A stretch of 64,000 nt of DNA, taken from positions 1 through 64,000 of the forward strand of contig NZ_BJLQ01000017.1 in assembly GCF_006538725.1 (NCBI RefSeq), read 5' to 3'. The translations under genes were made by a program, and so were the position numbers. This document shows positions 10,461-18,755 of the stretch, one piece after another (position 1 is the stretch's first letter; each line of letters opens with the position of its first letter). The notes below the pieces were generated by a model. The model saw only the letters and a list, made by a program, of their open reading frames with translations, was not told the DNA's origin and searched no databases. This DNA comes from Cellulomonas gelida. Lineage in GTDB: Bacteria; Actinomycetota; Actinomycetes; Actinomycetales; Cellulomonadaceae.

Positions 10461-10994
10461 ATGATCACGACCGAGCGCACCGACCCGCCGACAACGGGCG
10501 ACGAAGCCGCGATCCTGCTGGGCTTCGTCGACTTCCACCGCCGCACGCTGCTGACCAAGGCGGACGGCCTGGACGCGGCCCAGCTCGCCACGAGGCTCGA
10601 GCCGTCGACCATGACGCTCGGCGGGCTGCTCCACCACCTCGCCTACGTCGAGGACATCTGGTGCAGCGTGGTGCTGCACGGCAACCCGCCGGCGGAGCCC
10701 TGGGCGTCGGTCGACTGGGCCGCCGACCAGGACTGGGAGTGGACGGTCGCGGCGACGCTGGCGCCCGACGAGCTGCGGCGGCGGTACCTGGCGGCGGTGG
10801 ACCGGTCCGACGAGCTCGTCGGACCGGTGCTGCGCACGCGCGGGCTCGACGCGGTCGCAGCCCGCCGCGACCGGCAGACCGACGCGGAGATCTCCCTGCG
10901 CTGGATCCTCGTGCACCTGGTCGAGGAGTACGCGCGCCACAACGGTCACGCCGACCTCATCCGCGAGTCGATCGACGGCCTCACGGGCGAGTGA
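10461..10994 (+). CDS. DinB/DUF664 family protein
   Basis: A 177-residue four-helix-bundle protein of the DinB/YfiT superfamily. Metal-ligand histidines typical of the fold are seen in LLHHLAYVEDIW (about 59-70) and HLVEEYARHNGHADL near the C-terminus. Members include mycothiol- or bacillithiol-dependent S-transferases and metal-dependent hydrolases; DUF664 members are common in actinobacteria and mostly uncharacterised. The ATG at 10461 follows an apparently short leader. A thiol-transferase role is a guess. Confidence 0.85.
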   Translation: MITTERTDPPTTGDEAAILLGFVDFHRRTLLTKADGLDAAQLATRLEPSTMTLGGLLHHLAYVEDIWCSVVLHGNPPAEPWASVDWAADQDWEWTVAATLAPDELRRRYLAAVDRSDELVGPVLRTRGLDAVAARRDRQTDAEISLRWILVHLVEEYARHNGHADLIRESIDGLTGE

Positions 10995-11041
10995 GGGCCG
11001 CCCGCCGGCCGACGCGCGGCGGGGCACCGGGCACGAGCCGG

Positions 11042-11881
11042 TCAGCGGACGAGGCGGTACACCGAGACGTGCGAGGGCGACTCGGCGGTGAACGGCGCGC
11101 CCGACCAGTCCGCGTGCCGGCTCTCCAGCGTGAACCCCGCGAGCTGGCCCATGAGGTCGAGCTCCGCCGGCCACACGTACCGGTGGCGGCTCGTGCCGAT
11201 CCGCGCCTGCCTGGCGGGCTGGGCGTGCTCGTCGCCGAACCACACGTGGTGCGAGACGACCTGCTGGTCGAGGCAGTCGTACGTGTCGACGCCGAGATAG
11301 CCCGGCGCGGTCCCGAACACCGTGGCGCCCTTCCCCGGCGGGAGCGCGCGCAGCTCGGGCACCCACAGCTCCACGACGAACCGCCCACCCGGCGCGAGGT
11401 GCGCCGCCGCGTTGCGGAAGCACGCGACCTGCGCGTCCTGCGTGAGCAGGTTCGACAGGGAGTTGTAGACGACGTAGACCAGCGAGAACGGACCCGGGAC
11501 CCGCACGCTCGTCATGTCCCCGACGACGACCGGCAGCGCGCCGTGGTCGAGCTTGGCGCGCAGCCTGGCGACCATCGCCGGGGAGTAGTCGATGCCCGCC
11601 ACGGGCACGCCGCGCCGCGCGAGTGGCACGGCGACCCGCCCGGTCCCGATCGCGAGCTCGAGCGCGCGGCCGCCGTCGGCGAGCTGCGCGAGACGATCGA
11701 CCGTCGCGTCGAGCAGCTCGGGCGCGAACATGCCCTGGCCGGGAGTGTCGTAGGAGGCCGCCGCCTCGTCGTCCCAGCCGTCGGCGACGGGGTCCGGTGC
11801 GTGGTCAGGTGCGCGGTCCGGTGCACGGTCCGGCGCAGAGCCCGGCCCAGGGTCTGACGTCGCGTCCTGCGCAGTGGTCAT
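11042..11881 (-). CDS. Class I SAM-dependent methyltransferase
   Basis: A 279-residue methyltransferase with motif I LELAIGTGRVAVPL, motif II GIDYSPAMV and a motif near VVVGDMTSV. The product resembles small-molecule methyltransferases of the Methyltransf_25 group; substrate unknown. The ATG at 11881 is preferred; another in-frame ATG at 11899 adds six residues. The N-terminal about 30 residues contain a DRAPDRAPDHAPD repeat encoded by 12-bp tandem DNA units and are probably disordered. Convergent with the DinB-like gene. Confidence 0.85.
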   Translation of the reverse strand: MTTAQDATSDPGPGSAPDRAPDRAPDHAPDPVADGWDDEAAASYDTPGQGMFAPELLDATVDRLAQLADGGRALELAIGTGRVAVPLARRGVPVAGIDYSPAMVARLRAKLDHGALPVVVGDMTSVRVPGPFSLVYVVYNSLSNLLTQDAQVACFRNAAAHLAPGGRFVVELWVPELRALPPGKGATVFGTAPGYLGVDTYDCLDQQVVSHHVWFGDEHAQPARQARIGTSRHRYVWPAELDLMGQLAGFTLESRHADWSGAPFTAESPSHVSVYRLVR

Positions 11882-11947
11882 GCGCCCGACGATCGTCACG
11901 CGACCGCGCCGCGGTCAACGCGAATAGCGCCCTCGCCGGGCTCGTGG

Positions 11948-13459
11948 TCAGCGGTGCTGGTCGGTGGCCGTGCGCGCGACGAGGCGACGGGTCGTCAGGT
12001 CGGCGCCCGTCAGCACGCCCGCGCGGCCGAGCAGGCGGCCGTGCTCCCAGTTCGACAGGCCCAGCTCGGGCTGGTCGAGCGCGTACTGCCCGTCGACCCA
12101 CCGCGTGAACCCGTCGCCGACGAACGGTGCGTCGACCGCGCCGAGGAACGCGTCCCACGCGGCGGCGTCGGTCCCGACGAGCGACGCGACGAACCGCGGC
12201 GAGTACGCGTTGAACAGCGCGACGGCCTCCGCGACGTCCTCGACGACGACCACGCTGAGCTCAGGGGTGTTCTCCCACTCCCACTCGCGGCCCAGCTCGT
12301 CGGACGCGAGCACGCTCGCCCGCGGCTCCGCGACGACACCCTCGGCCCGGTGCACGTCGATCGTGCGCTCGAGCTCACCCGCGGGCAGCCACTGCTCGCT
12401 GCCCGCGACGACGTGCACGCGCGCGACCGTCCCGCGTGCGGCGGCGGCCTCGTCGGCGGCGGCCAGCAGCACGGGGACCAGCTCGGCGGCCCGCGAGCGC
12501 GGGATCGCCGCGACGTTGAGCGTGTTGCAGACCTTGCGGTCCAGCGAGTGCCGCACCACGGAGGCGAAGCGCGCGGTGTCCGCGGACTCGTCGGCGACGA
12601 GCCAGGCGCCGCCCGTGCCGTGCGCGCTCACCGGCGTGCCCGCCTGGCGCGCGACCGCCGCGAGCTGCGCGACCGCGGCGCCCGAGCCGCGCACGACCGC
12701 GAGCGACAGGCGACGGTCGGAGAAGAGCGCCCAACCTGCCGAGCGCTCACGGCTCGTCACCAGGCTGATCGCGCCGTCGGGCAGCCCGGCCCCCCGCAGC
12801 GCGGGCGCCAGCGCGTGCTCGACGATCGCGGTGGCGGTGCCGAGCGCGTCGCCGCCGATCCGCAGCACGGCGGTGTTGCCGGTCGCGAGCACGCCCGCGG
12901 CGTCGGCGAGCACGTTGGGCCGGCCCTCGAAGACGAACCCGATGACGCCCAGCGGTGCCGTGACCACGTCCACGTGCCAGTCGGCGTGCGTCACGCGCGG
13001 CGCGGGGGCGTCGTCGCTCGCGGCCTTCTCGACGAGGTCCGCCCAGCCGCGCAGGCCGTCGGCCATCTGGTCGCGCACGTCGGCGTCGATGCGCAGGCGC
13101 GTGGTCGAGCGGCCGAGCGCCTCGGCGCGCGTCACGTCCTCGGCGTTGGCCTGCGCGATCGCGTCCCACGCGGCGACGAGCCCGTCGGCGAACGCGCGGT
13201 AGAACGCGGCGACCTGCGCGGCCGGGACGCTGCGCATCGCCTGCGCCGCCTCGACCGCCGCGCTCACGCTCGTCGTGACGGCGTCCGAGACCGCGGCGGG
13301 GACGTGCAGGAGCGCACCGTCGTCGTGCACGACGTACAACCGGTCACCCGGCTGGAACGCGGCCGCGAGCGCGGCGTCGACGGTCGTGAACCGGTCCCCG
13401 CCGAACGGCACGAGCGTGCCGGCGGTGAGCTGCGTGAGCTGTCCTGCGGTCGTGGTCAT
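11948..13459 (-). CDS. ProA-like aldehyde dehydrogenase (glutamate-5-semialdehyde dehydrogenase family)
   Basis: A 503-residue aldehyde dehydrogenase close to ProA: VIGFVFEGRPNV, a likely catalytic Cys in RKVCNTLNV, and the conserved tail segment LGLSNWEHGRLL. ProA reduces gamma-glutamyl phosphate to glutamate semialdehyde in proline synthesis. It is about 80 residues longer than usual ProA, with a non-family N-terminal region (1-60), and no proB is beside it, so it may be a divergent paralogue with another substrate. The ATG at 13459 is used because it begins the compact protein; upstream residues look non-coding. Confidence 0.7.
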   Translation of the reverse strand: MTTTAGQLTQLTAGTLVPFGGDRFTTVDAALAAAFQPGDRLYVVHDDGALLHVPAAVSDAVTTSVSAAVEAAQAMRSVPAAQVAAFYRAFADGLVAAWDAIAQANAEDVTRAEALGRSTTRLRIDADVRDQMADGLRGWADLVEKAASDDAPAPRVTHADWHVDVVTAPLGVIGFVFEGRPNVLADAAGVLATGNTAVLRIGGDALGTATAIVEHALAPALRGAGLPDGAISLVTSRERSAGWALFSDRRLSLAVVRGSGAAVAQLAAVARQAGTPVSAHGTGGAWLVADESADTARFASVVRHSLDRKVCNTLNVAAIPRSRAAELVPVLLAAADEAAAARGTVARVHVVAGSEQWLPAGELERTIDVHRAEGVVAEPRASVLASDELGREWEWENTPELSVVVVEDVAEAVALFNAYSPRFVASLVGTDAAAWDAFLGAVDAPFVGDGFTRWVDGQYALDQPELGLSNWEHGRLLGRAGVLTGADLTTRRLVARTATDQHR

Positions 13460-13779
13460 GGCGGGCCTCGTGTGTCGGTCGTCCAGGTCGTGCACGGTGC
13501 CGGGTCGCGGTGGGTGTCGGCCGGGTCAGGTGGCCGGATCGCGCCGGGCGGGGCTCCAGCCTGCCCGCTCGACGCACGCGTCCGCAGCAGCGTCCATTGT
13601 GCGTCCGTACGGGCGCTCGCTGCCGCGAGGCAGACCTGGTCGCGGCTGGTCCAGGCGCCGTCCTGCGGCGGGTCCTGCGGGGGTCCTGCTTCGTCGGCAG
13701 CGGCCGTCCCGCCTCGTCGGGCGCCGCGTCCTGCCTCGTCGGGCGCCGCGTCCTGTCTCGTGGGGCCTAGCGTGCTCGG
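13460..13779. other. 320-bp intergenic region with a 22-bp duplicated unit
   Basis: No supported gene. A 22-bp unit (CCTCGTCGGGCGCCGCGTCC plus TG) occurs twice in tandem at 13712-13733 and 13734-13755, followed by a truncated third copy. The region must hold the divergent promoters of the ProA-like and GNAT genes; no clear -35/-10 pair is seen. Confidence 0.55.
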
Positions 13780-14367
13780 GTGAGCCACTTCGCCGAATAC
13801 CTACCGGGCCGCCACGGCATGCGCGACGCGACGCTCGTCCTGCGTGCCGCCCTGCCGGGTGACGTGGACGGGATCGCTCGCGTCGCACGGACCCGCGGGG
13901 ATCGGCTCGTCGGGCTCGAGGACCGGCTGAGCGCCTGGGTGCGCGACGACGAGCGCGTGGTGGTCGTCGCGTGCCGCGCCGCCGAGACGGACCGTGGCGT
14001 AGGCGACGAGGTCGTCGGCTGGTCGTCGGCGTCCCGCATGAGTGGCCACGACGACGCCCCGGACGGCTGGTACGTGTCGTCGTTGACCGTCGACCCCGCA
14101 TGGCGCAGACGAGGCGCGGGCGACCGCCTGCTTGCGGCCGTGGTCGCGGCGACCTCGGTCCGCAGCCCGGTGCTGCGCTCGATCGTCAACGCGACCAACC
14201 TGCCCTCGCTCGACCTGCACGCAGCGCACGCGTTCGTCGAGGAGGCCCGCGGCTCGTCGTTCGCGGGCATCACGTTCCTCGGCGGCGAGGGTGTGCTCCT
14301 GCGCAGGCAGCGCGACGACCACGCAGCGCCCCCGGCACCGGATGTTCGTGACATGCTCGGCGCATGA
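13780..14367 (+). CDS. GNAT family N-acetyltransferase
   Basis: A 195-residue acetyl-CoA-dependent acetyltransferase. The acetyl-CoA binding motif A is SSLTVDPAWRRRGAGDRLL (about 108-126). The GTG at 13780 is taken as start; an ATG at 13819 is an alternative, and no strong ribosome site is visible for either. The stop overlaps the next gene ATG by 4 bp, so the two are coupled. The acceptor substrate is unknown. Confidence 0.82.
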   Translation: MSHFAEYLPGRHGMRDATLVLRAALPGDVDGIARVARTRGDRLVGLEDRLSAWVRDDERVVVVACRAAETDRGVGDEVVGWSSASRMSGHDDAPDGWYVSSLTVDPAWRRRGAGDRLLAAVVAATSVRSPVLRSIVNATNLPSLDLHAAHAFVEEARGSSFAGITFLGGEGVLLRRQRDDHAAPPAPDVRDMLGA

Positions 14368-14663
14368 CCGAGCCGCAGGAGCCGCGCATCACCCCCGCCC
14401 CCTCCCGTGAGTCGTTGGCAGCCGAGCTGCGCCAGGGCACCAAGGACACCGCGGTGGGGTTCCTCGAGGACCTGCTGTACGGCGTGGTCACGCTCGTCGT
14501 CCTCGTGGCGCTCGTCGGCGGTGGCGCCGCACTCGGGTCGGCCTCGGGCGTGGGGTGGCTCGTCGGCGCGCTGATCGGCGCGGTGCTCTTCGGGGTGCTC
14601 GCCGTCGTCGTGCTCGTCAAGGGTGGCATCAAGGGCATGCGTCAGCTGCGCGGTCGCCGCTGA
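14364..14663 (+). CDS. Small two-helix membrane protein
   Basis: A 99-residue protein with a charged N-terminus (1-35) and two hydrophobic helices (about 38-57 and 62-84), ending in a basic tail (RQLRGRR). It is coupled to the GNAT gene by an ATGA overlap. No recognised family; the layout resembles small holin-like or phage-shock-like membrane proteins but no motif supports a function. It converges with the WXG100-like gene, 3 bp apart. Confidence 0.75.
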   Translation: MTEPQEPRITPAPSRESLAAELRQGTKDTAVGFLEDLLYGVVTLVVLVALVGGGAALGSASGVGWLVGALIGAVLFGVLAVVVLVKGGIKGMRQLRGRR

Positions 14664-14666
14664 CGC

Positions 14667-15590
14667 TCAGCCGCCGGGCGGAGCCGGGATCAGGTCGTCC
14701 AGGCGGTCGGCGACGTCCGACACGCCCCGCCCGACGGGCGAGCCGACGATCGGGGCGACCCCGCGCGCACCGGGGTTGATCGCCTCGCGCCAGGGCGTCT
14801 GCACGTCGGTGTTCCCGTCGAGCACGTCGTCGACCTCGTCCGCGGCGATCGCAGCCAGGTCCCGCAGGGTGTCACCCGTGACCTGGAGCGGGTTGCCGGT
14901 CAGGCCCGTGCCCGCGCGGACCACCGGCTTGAGCAGCATGCCCTTGACCAGGATGGTCTTGAAGAGCAGACCCTCCATGGAGAAGAACCGCATCGCCTTG
15001 ACGGCCTTGAGCAGCGTCGCGATGCGCTGCAACGCCAACGCGACCTTGGTGAGCACCGCAGCGATCCGCGAGTAGGCGACGGCTGCCTCCGCTGCCGCCG
15101 CGACCGCGCCCGCGACCGCCGACGCGCCGACCGTGACGATCGCCAGCGCGGCGTTCACCGCGAGCGTCAGCAGAGCCCACTCGATGAGCTCGCGGATGAT
15201 CCCCGCGACCAGCTCCTCGGCGAGCTCGACCTCCATGGCCGCGTCGTCGAGGAAGTCCGCCGTCTGGCCTGCGCCGTCGGCGAGCTGCCGGATCTCCTCG
15301 TCCAGCTCCCGCATCAGCGCCGAGAACGCGTCCGCGGCCTCGCCGTCCCAGGACGCGGCGACCGGCGCGATGACCTCGCGGTGGTGCCGCTCGAGCGCCT
15401 CGACCGTCCGCGACAGCGAGCGCCACCGCTCGGCGACGGACCGGACCTCCTGCGAGTCGCCCGTCACCGAGTCGAACATCTCGGTCAGCGGGTCGACGAG
15501 CGGCTTCATGATCGCGTCGATCGCGCCCGAGAGCCCGCCCATCCACCCGGACACCTTGTCCCACGCCGAGACCGCGGCACCCGCCGACAT
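14667..15590 (-). CDS. WXG100-superfamily protein with long hydrophobic C-terminal part
   Basis: A 307-residue protein whose N-terminal half is a helical hairpin of WXG100 type with SWDGEAADAF at the turn (about 79-88), the WxG signature of ESX/type VII substrates. From about 125 to 200 a long Ala/Leu/Val-rich stretch could be membrane-inserting or hydrophobic core helices. The C-terminal about 80 residues show no known toxin domain. The start ATG overlaps the stop of the EspC-like gene by one base. Last gene of a four-gene minus-strand cluster. Secretion is inferred only from the family; no EccC or EccD is in the window. Confidence 0.75.
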   Translation of the reverse strand: MSAGAAVSAWDKVSGWMGGLSGAIDAIMKPLVDPLTEMFDSVTGDSQEVRSVAERWRSLSRTVEALERHHREVIAPVAASWDGEAADAFSALMRELDEEIRQLADGAGQTADFLDDAAMEVELAEELVAGIIRELIEWALLTLAVNAALAIVTVGASAVAGAVAAAAEAAVAYSRIAAVLTKVALALQRIATLLKAVKAMRFFSMEGLLFKTILVKGMLLKPVVRAGTGLTGNPLQVTGDTLRDLAAIAADEVDDVLDGNTDVQTPWREAINPGARGVAPIVGSPVGRGVSDVADRLDDLIPAPPGG

Positions 15591-15901
15591 CAGCGCTCAC
15601 CCACCCGGAAGGCGTCCGCCACGGCGGTGTCGCCGTCGCGGTACGTCTCGATCGTCAGGCCCAGGCCCGTGCCGATCTGCTCGAACGCCCGCACCAGCCC
15701 GTCGAGCCCGGTCTCGACGGCCGTGTACTGCCCGGCGAAAGTCGCGGCGATCTCCTGCGACTGCGGCAGCTTGCCGAGCGCACCCTCGGGCAGTCGGGCA
15801 CCGGCGAGCGCACGCTGCGCGGACCGGGTCTCGGCGGCGAGCGCGTCGTGACCGCGCGCACCGTGCGCGAGCGCGTCGTAGGCGACCTCGAACCCGTTCA
15901 T
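15590..15901 (-). CDS. EspC/DUF2580-like ESX-associated small protein
   Basis: A 103-residue all-helical protein (AYDALAHGARGHDALAAETR... TAVETGLDGLVRAFEQIGTG) resembling the EspC/DUF2580 excreted proteins associated with ESX systems, predicted to form a two-helix hairpin. It starts with ATG inside the stop of the YbaB-like gene (ATGA) and is followed by the larger WXG100-like gene with a one-base overlap, which suggests the two hairpin proteins are made together and may pair. Function inferred from family only. Confidence 0.72.
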   Translation of the reverse strand: MNGFEVAYDALAHGARGHDALAAETRSAQRALAGARLPEGALGKLPQSQEIAATFAGQYTAVETGLDGLVRAFEQIGTGLGLTIETYRDGDTAVADAFRVGER

Positions 15902-16299
15902 CGGACGGCGTCCCGACCGGCGTCGTCGCGGTACCTGGCGAGCTCGCTCTCGAGCGCCGTGCGGGTCTCCTCCGGGACCCGGCCGCGGACCATGTCCTGC
16001 AGCGACTCCGCTCCGACCAGACCCTCGGTGGCGCGCACGAGCTGCGCGTCACCGGCTGCGCGCGCGGCGGCGACGGCCTCGAGCGTCGCGGTCCGCAGCC
16101 GCTCGGGCGTGAGGTCCCCGACGCTCGCGTACTGCACGTCGAGCAGGTGACCGGTCGCGTCGACGGTGACCGTCACGGTGCCCGAACGGTCGGAGGCGGT
16201 CGCCCGCACCTGCGCGACCCTGCTCTGCAGCTCCGCGGCGTCCTCGAGCCGTCGTCGAGCCTGTTCCTGCAGGTCCGCCAGCCACACGTCGGTCCTCAC
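15898..16299 (-). CDS. YbaB/EbfC-family protein
   Basis: A 133-residue protein with the YbaB/EbfC layout: N-terminal helix (LADLQEQARRRLEDAAELQ), a beta segment with VTVTVDATGHLLDVQY and a second helix. YbaB proteins are nucleoid-associated DNA binders; divergent members are frequently encoded with WXG100/ESX genes in actinobacteria. The GTG at 16299 is chosen because it starts the domain. Coupled to the EspC-like gene by an ATGA overlap. The C-terminal about 40 residues are charged (RVPEETRTALESELARYRDD). Confidence 0.78.
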   Translation of the reverse strand: MRTDVWLADLQEQARRRLEDAAELQSRVAQVRATASDRSGTVTVTVDATGHLLDVQYASVGDLTPERLRTATLEAVAAARAAGDAQLVRATEGLVGAESLQDMVRGRVPEETRTALESELARYRDDAGRDAVR

Positions 16300-16348
16300 G
16301 TCTGCCCCCCCTTGTCCAGTAGGTGCCCGAGGGTACTGCCCGTGGCGG

Positions 16349-17851
16349 TCAGCGCGCGGGGACGGCCCGCGCCGACGCCCACGCGCGCAGCTGCGCGACG
16401 CGCTCGGCCATGACGACGGCGAGCGGCCGGGTGGTGCGCAGCTCGGCCAGCACCGCGGACGCGTCGAGCGGCACGGCCTTCGCGTGCGCGGCGTAGGTCG
16501 CGGACACGACGCCCTGCTCGATCTCGGCGCCGGAGAACGCGGCGGACGCGGCGACGAGCGGTGCGAGCTCGTCGTCGCGCAGCACCAGACCACGGCGCGC
16601 GGCGTGCAGGCGCAGGAGCGCGGCGCGCGCGGCCTCGTCGGGCAGGTCGACGAAGAAAATCTCGTCGAACCGTCCCTTGCGCACGAGCTCGGGCGGCAGG
16701 GCCGCGATCTCGTTCGCGGTGGCCGCGACGAACACCGACGAACGTCGGTCGGCGAGCCAGGTGAGGAACGTGCCGAGCACGCGCCGCGCGGAGCCGCCGT
16801 CACCGTCGGACGAGGCGACGGCCTTCTCGATCTCGTCGATCCACAGAACGCAGGGCGCGAGCGCGTCGGCCGCGGCCAGCGCGTCGCGCAGGCGCCGCTC
16901 GGACTCGCCCACGTACTTGTCGTGCACGCCCGCGAGGTCGAGCCGCAGCAGCGGGACGCCCAGGACGGACGCGGCGGCGCGGGCGGCGAGCGACTTGCCG
17001 CAGCCCTGCACGCCGAGCAGGAGCACGCCGCGCGGCGCCTCGAGGTGCGGTGCGCTGCCGTCGAGCGCGGGCCGCCGCAGCGCGATCCACTGCATCATGC
17101 GGTCGAGCCCGACCACGTCGCCCGGCCCGACCGTCGCGTACTCGTAGGACAGCACGCCGTCGGCCGCGAGCGCGTCGAACCGCGCCCGCTCGACCACGGG
17201 CACGTCGCGCACGGTGATCGCGCCGTCGTCGACGACCGCCCCGCGCGCGAGCCGCGCGACGTCGCTGCGGGACAGCCCAGCGAGCCGTCGGACCAGCAGG
17301 TCCCGGGCCTGGGGGTCGACGTGCGGGAGCTGCCCGGACGTCGCGGCAAACTGCGCGATGGTGTCGTCGACGATCGCGGCGCGCTCGGCGACCGACGGGA
17401 ACGCCACCGGGACGTGCACCGCGAGGTGCTCGAGCTCGTGCGGCAGCTCGACGGAGCGCGACACCAGGACGACCGTGCTCCGGTTGGCGTGCGGGGCCTG
17501 CGCGGCGTCCTTGAGGAGCCGCACGACGACGGGGTCCTCGAACCACGGGTGCAGGTCGAGCAGGATGTAGACGGCGGGGACAGCGCTCTCGACGATCGTG
17601 CGCAGCACCGTCGACGCGTCCGTGTTGTGCCGCTGCGCGCCGCCGAGGTCGACGTCGAGCCTGCGCAGGCCGTCGGTGACGCTCCACCGCAGCACGGGCC
17701 GCCCGCCGCCCCCGCCCGCGACGCGCAGCGCGGACCGCACGACGAGGTCGAGCGCCGCGGCCTCGTCGGCCGTCTCCAGCACGACGATCGGAGTCCTGGC
17801 GGCGATGAGGGCCGCGACGTCGTCGCGCGAGCCGTCGGGAACCACGCGCAC
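16349..17851 (-). CDS. AAA+ ATPase of the Ycf46-like type
   Basis: A 500-residue ATPase. The C-terminal AAA+ module has Walker A GVQGCGKS (280-287), KYVGESERR (312-320), Walker B VLWIDE (335-340), a sensor Asn in ATANE and an arginine-finger region VRKGRFDE. The N-terminal about 240 residues resemble the degenerate ATPase half of Ycf46-like proteins (LLDLHPWFEDP, VLVSRS). It acts as a remodelling ATPase on unknown clients. GTG start at 17851. It lies 49 bp upstream of the YbaB-like gene on the same strand, so it may head the WXG100-type cluster. It is not EccA by layout, which has TPR repeats. Confidence 0.87.
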   Translation of the reverse strand: MRVVPDGSRDDVAALIAARTPIVVLETADEAAALDLVVRSALRVAGGGGGRPVLRWSVTDGLRRLDVDLGGAQRHNTDASTVLRTIVESAVPAVYILLDLHPWFEDPVVVRLLKDAAQAPHANRSTVVLVSRSVELPHELEHLAVHVPVAFPSVAERAAIVDDTIAQFAATSGQLPHVDPQARDLLVRRLAGLSRSDVARLARGAVVDDGAITVRDVPVVERARFDALAADGVLSYEYATVGPGDVVGLDRMMQWIALRRPALDGSAPHLEAPRGVLLLGVQGCGKSLAARAAASVLGVPLLRLDLAGVHDKYVGESERRLRDALAAADALAPCVLWIDEIEKAVASSDGDGGSARRVLGTFLTWLADRRSSVFVAATANEIAALPPELVRKGRFDEIFFVDLPDEAARAALLRLHAARRGLVLRDDELAPLVAASAAFSGAEIEQGVVSATYAAHAKAVPLDASAVLAELRTTRPLAVVMAERVAQLRAWASARAVPAR

Positions 17852-17955
17852 AACCTAGCCGCAGGGTCCGCCACGTCCGCGCGGCGCCGCGCGGCAGCCA
17901 CCCGCCCGGCCTACCGACGACACGCACGCCGGTTGCCGTGCCCGGCGGTGCGGCG

Positions 17956-18318
17956 TCAGGACGTGATCGCCAGGCCCAGCCAGGCCGCCGCGAGGCTCGC
18001 GACGAGCATGCCGCCCGCGTGCACCACCGCGGCGCGCGTGCGACCGGCGCGCAGCAGCCGCGCGCCCTCGACGCTCGCTGTCGAGAACGTCGAGTACCCC
18101 CCGAGGAACCCGACGCCGAGCACGTCCTTGAGGTCGCCCGCCGCCGGGTGCCCCGCGACCCACCCGACGACCATCCCGAGCAGCACGCACGACGTCACGT
18201 TGATGACGAGCGTCCCCGCGGGCACGGTCCAGCGGTTGTGCCGCGCGACGAGCGTGTCGACCTCGAACCGCGCGACCGCACCGAGTCCGCCCGCGAGCGC
18301 GACGAGCAGCGCGATCAC
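17956..18318 (-). CDS. crcB: CrcB/Fluc fluoride channel subunit (Phe-box half, Phe78)
   Basis: A 120-residue, four-helix fluoride channel subunit. The family loop reads GFLGGYSTFSTASVE (70-84). Fluc proteins normally have TTFSTF with two stacked phenylalanines lining the pore; here the first is Phe78 but the second is Ala81. It overlaps the upstream crcB gene by 4 bp, and the pair probably forms a heterodimer of antiparallel subunits. No fluoride riboswitch is seen upstream. Confidence 0.92.
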   Translation of the reverse strand: MIALLVALAGGLGAVARFEVDTLVARHNRWTVPAGTLVINVTSCVLLGMVVGWVAGHPAAGDLKDVLGVGFLGGYSTFSTASVEGARLLRAGRTRAAVVHAGGMLVASLAAAWLGLAITS

Positions 18319-18755
18319 GCGGCGGGCCGCTCGTGCGTCGTCGGTCGCCGCCGGGGACCCGTGAACCGCGCCGCGACGACCATCCCGGCGACCGCGAGCA
18401 CGAGCCCGAGCACCACGCTGACCAGCGGGTACGCCACCGCGATCGTCGTCTCACCGTCGGAGACGAGGCGCTCGACCTCGAGCACGAACGTGCTGTACGT
18501 CGTGAACCCGCCGAGCACCCCGGTGCCGCAGCCGAGGCGCACGGACCGCCGCCAGCCCTCGTCGGGACCGCCGCGCACGAGGCGCTCGAGCAGGAGACCG
18601 AGCACGAACGAGCCGACGAGGTTGATCCCGAACGTCGCCCACGGCCAGCCCGTCGGCTGCGCGAACGCGCCCTCGAGCCCCGCCCGCAGCGCCGTCCCGA
18701 GGGCCCCGCCGACGAACACGAGCCCGACGAGCCTCAGGTGCTCGCGCCGACTCAC
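18315..18755 (-). CDS. crcB: CrcB/Fluc fluoride channel subunit (Phe-box half, Phe90)
   Basis: A 146-residue fluoride channel subunit with four hydrophobic helices and loop GVLGGFTTYSTFVLE (79-93). Here the first pore position is Tyr87 and the second is Phe90, the complement of its neighbour. The GTG at 18755 lies within the stop of the upstream universal-stress gene (GTGA overlap), giving a three-gene coupled operon. Fluc channels let fluoride leave the cell when external pH drops or fluoride accumulates. Confidence 0.92.
   Translation of the reverse strand: MSRREHLRLVGLVFVGGALGTALRAGLEGAFAQPTGWPWATFGINLVGSFVLGLLLERLVRGGPDEGWRRSVRLGCGTGVLGGFTTYSTFVLEVERLVSDGETTIAVAYPLVSVVLGLVLAVAGMVVAARFTGPRRRPTTHERPAA

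Noticed and set aside
14667-15590. C-terminal toxin domain in the WXG100-like protein
   Set aside because: The last 80 residues show no nuclease, NADase or other toxin motif and no immunity gene follows.
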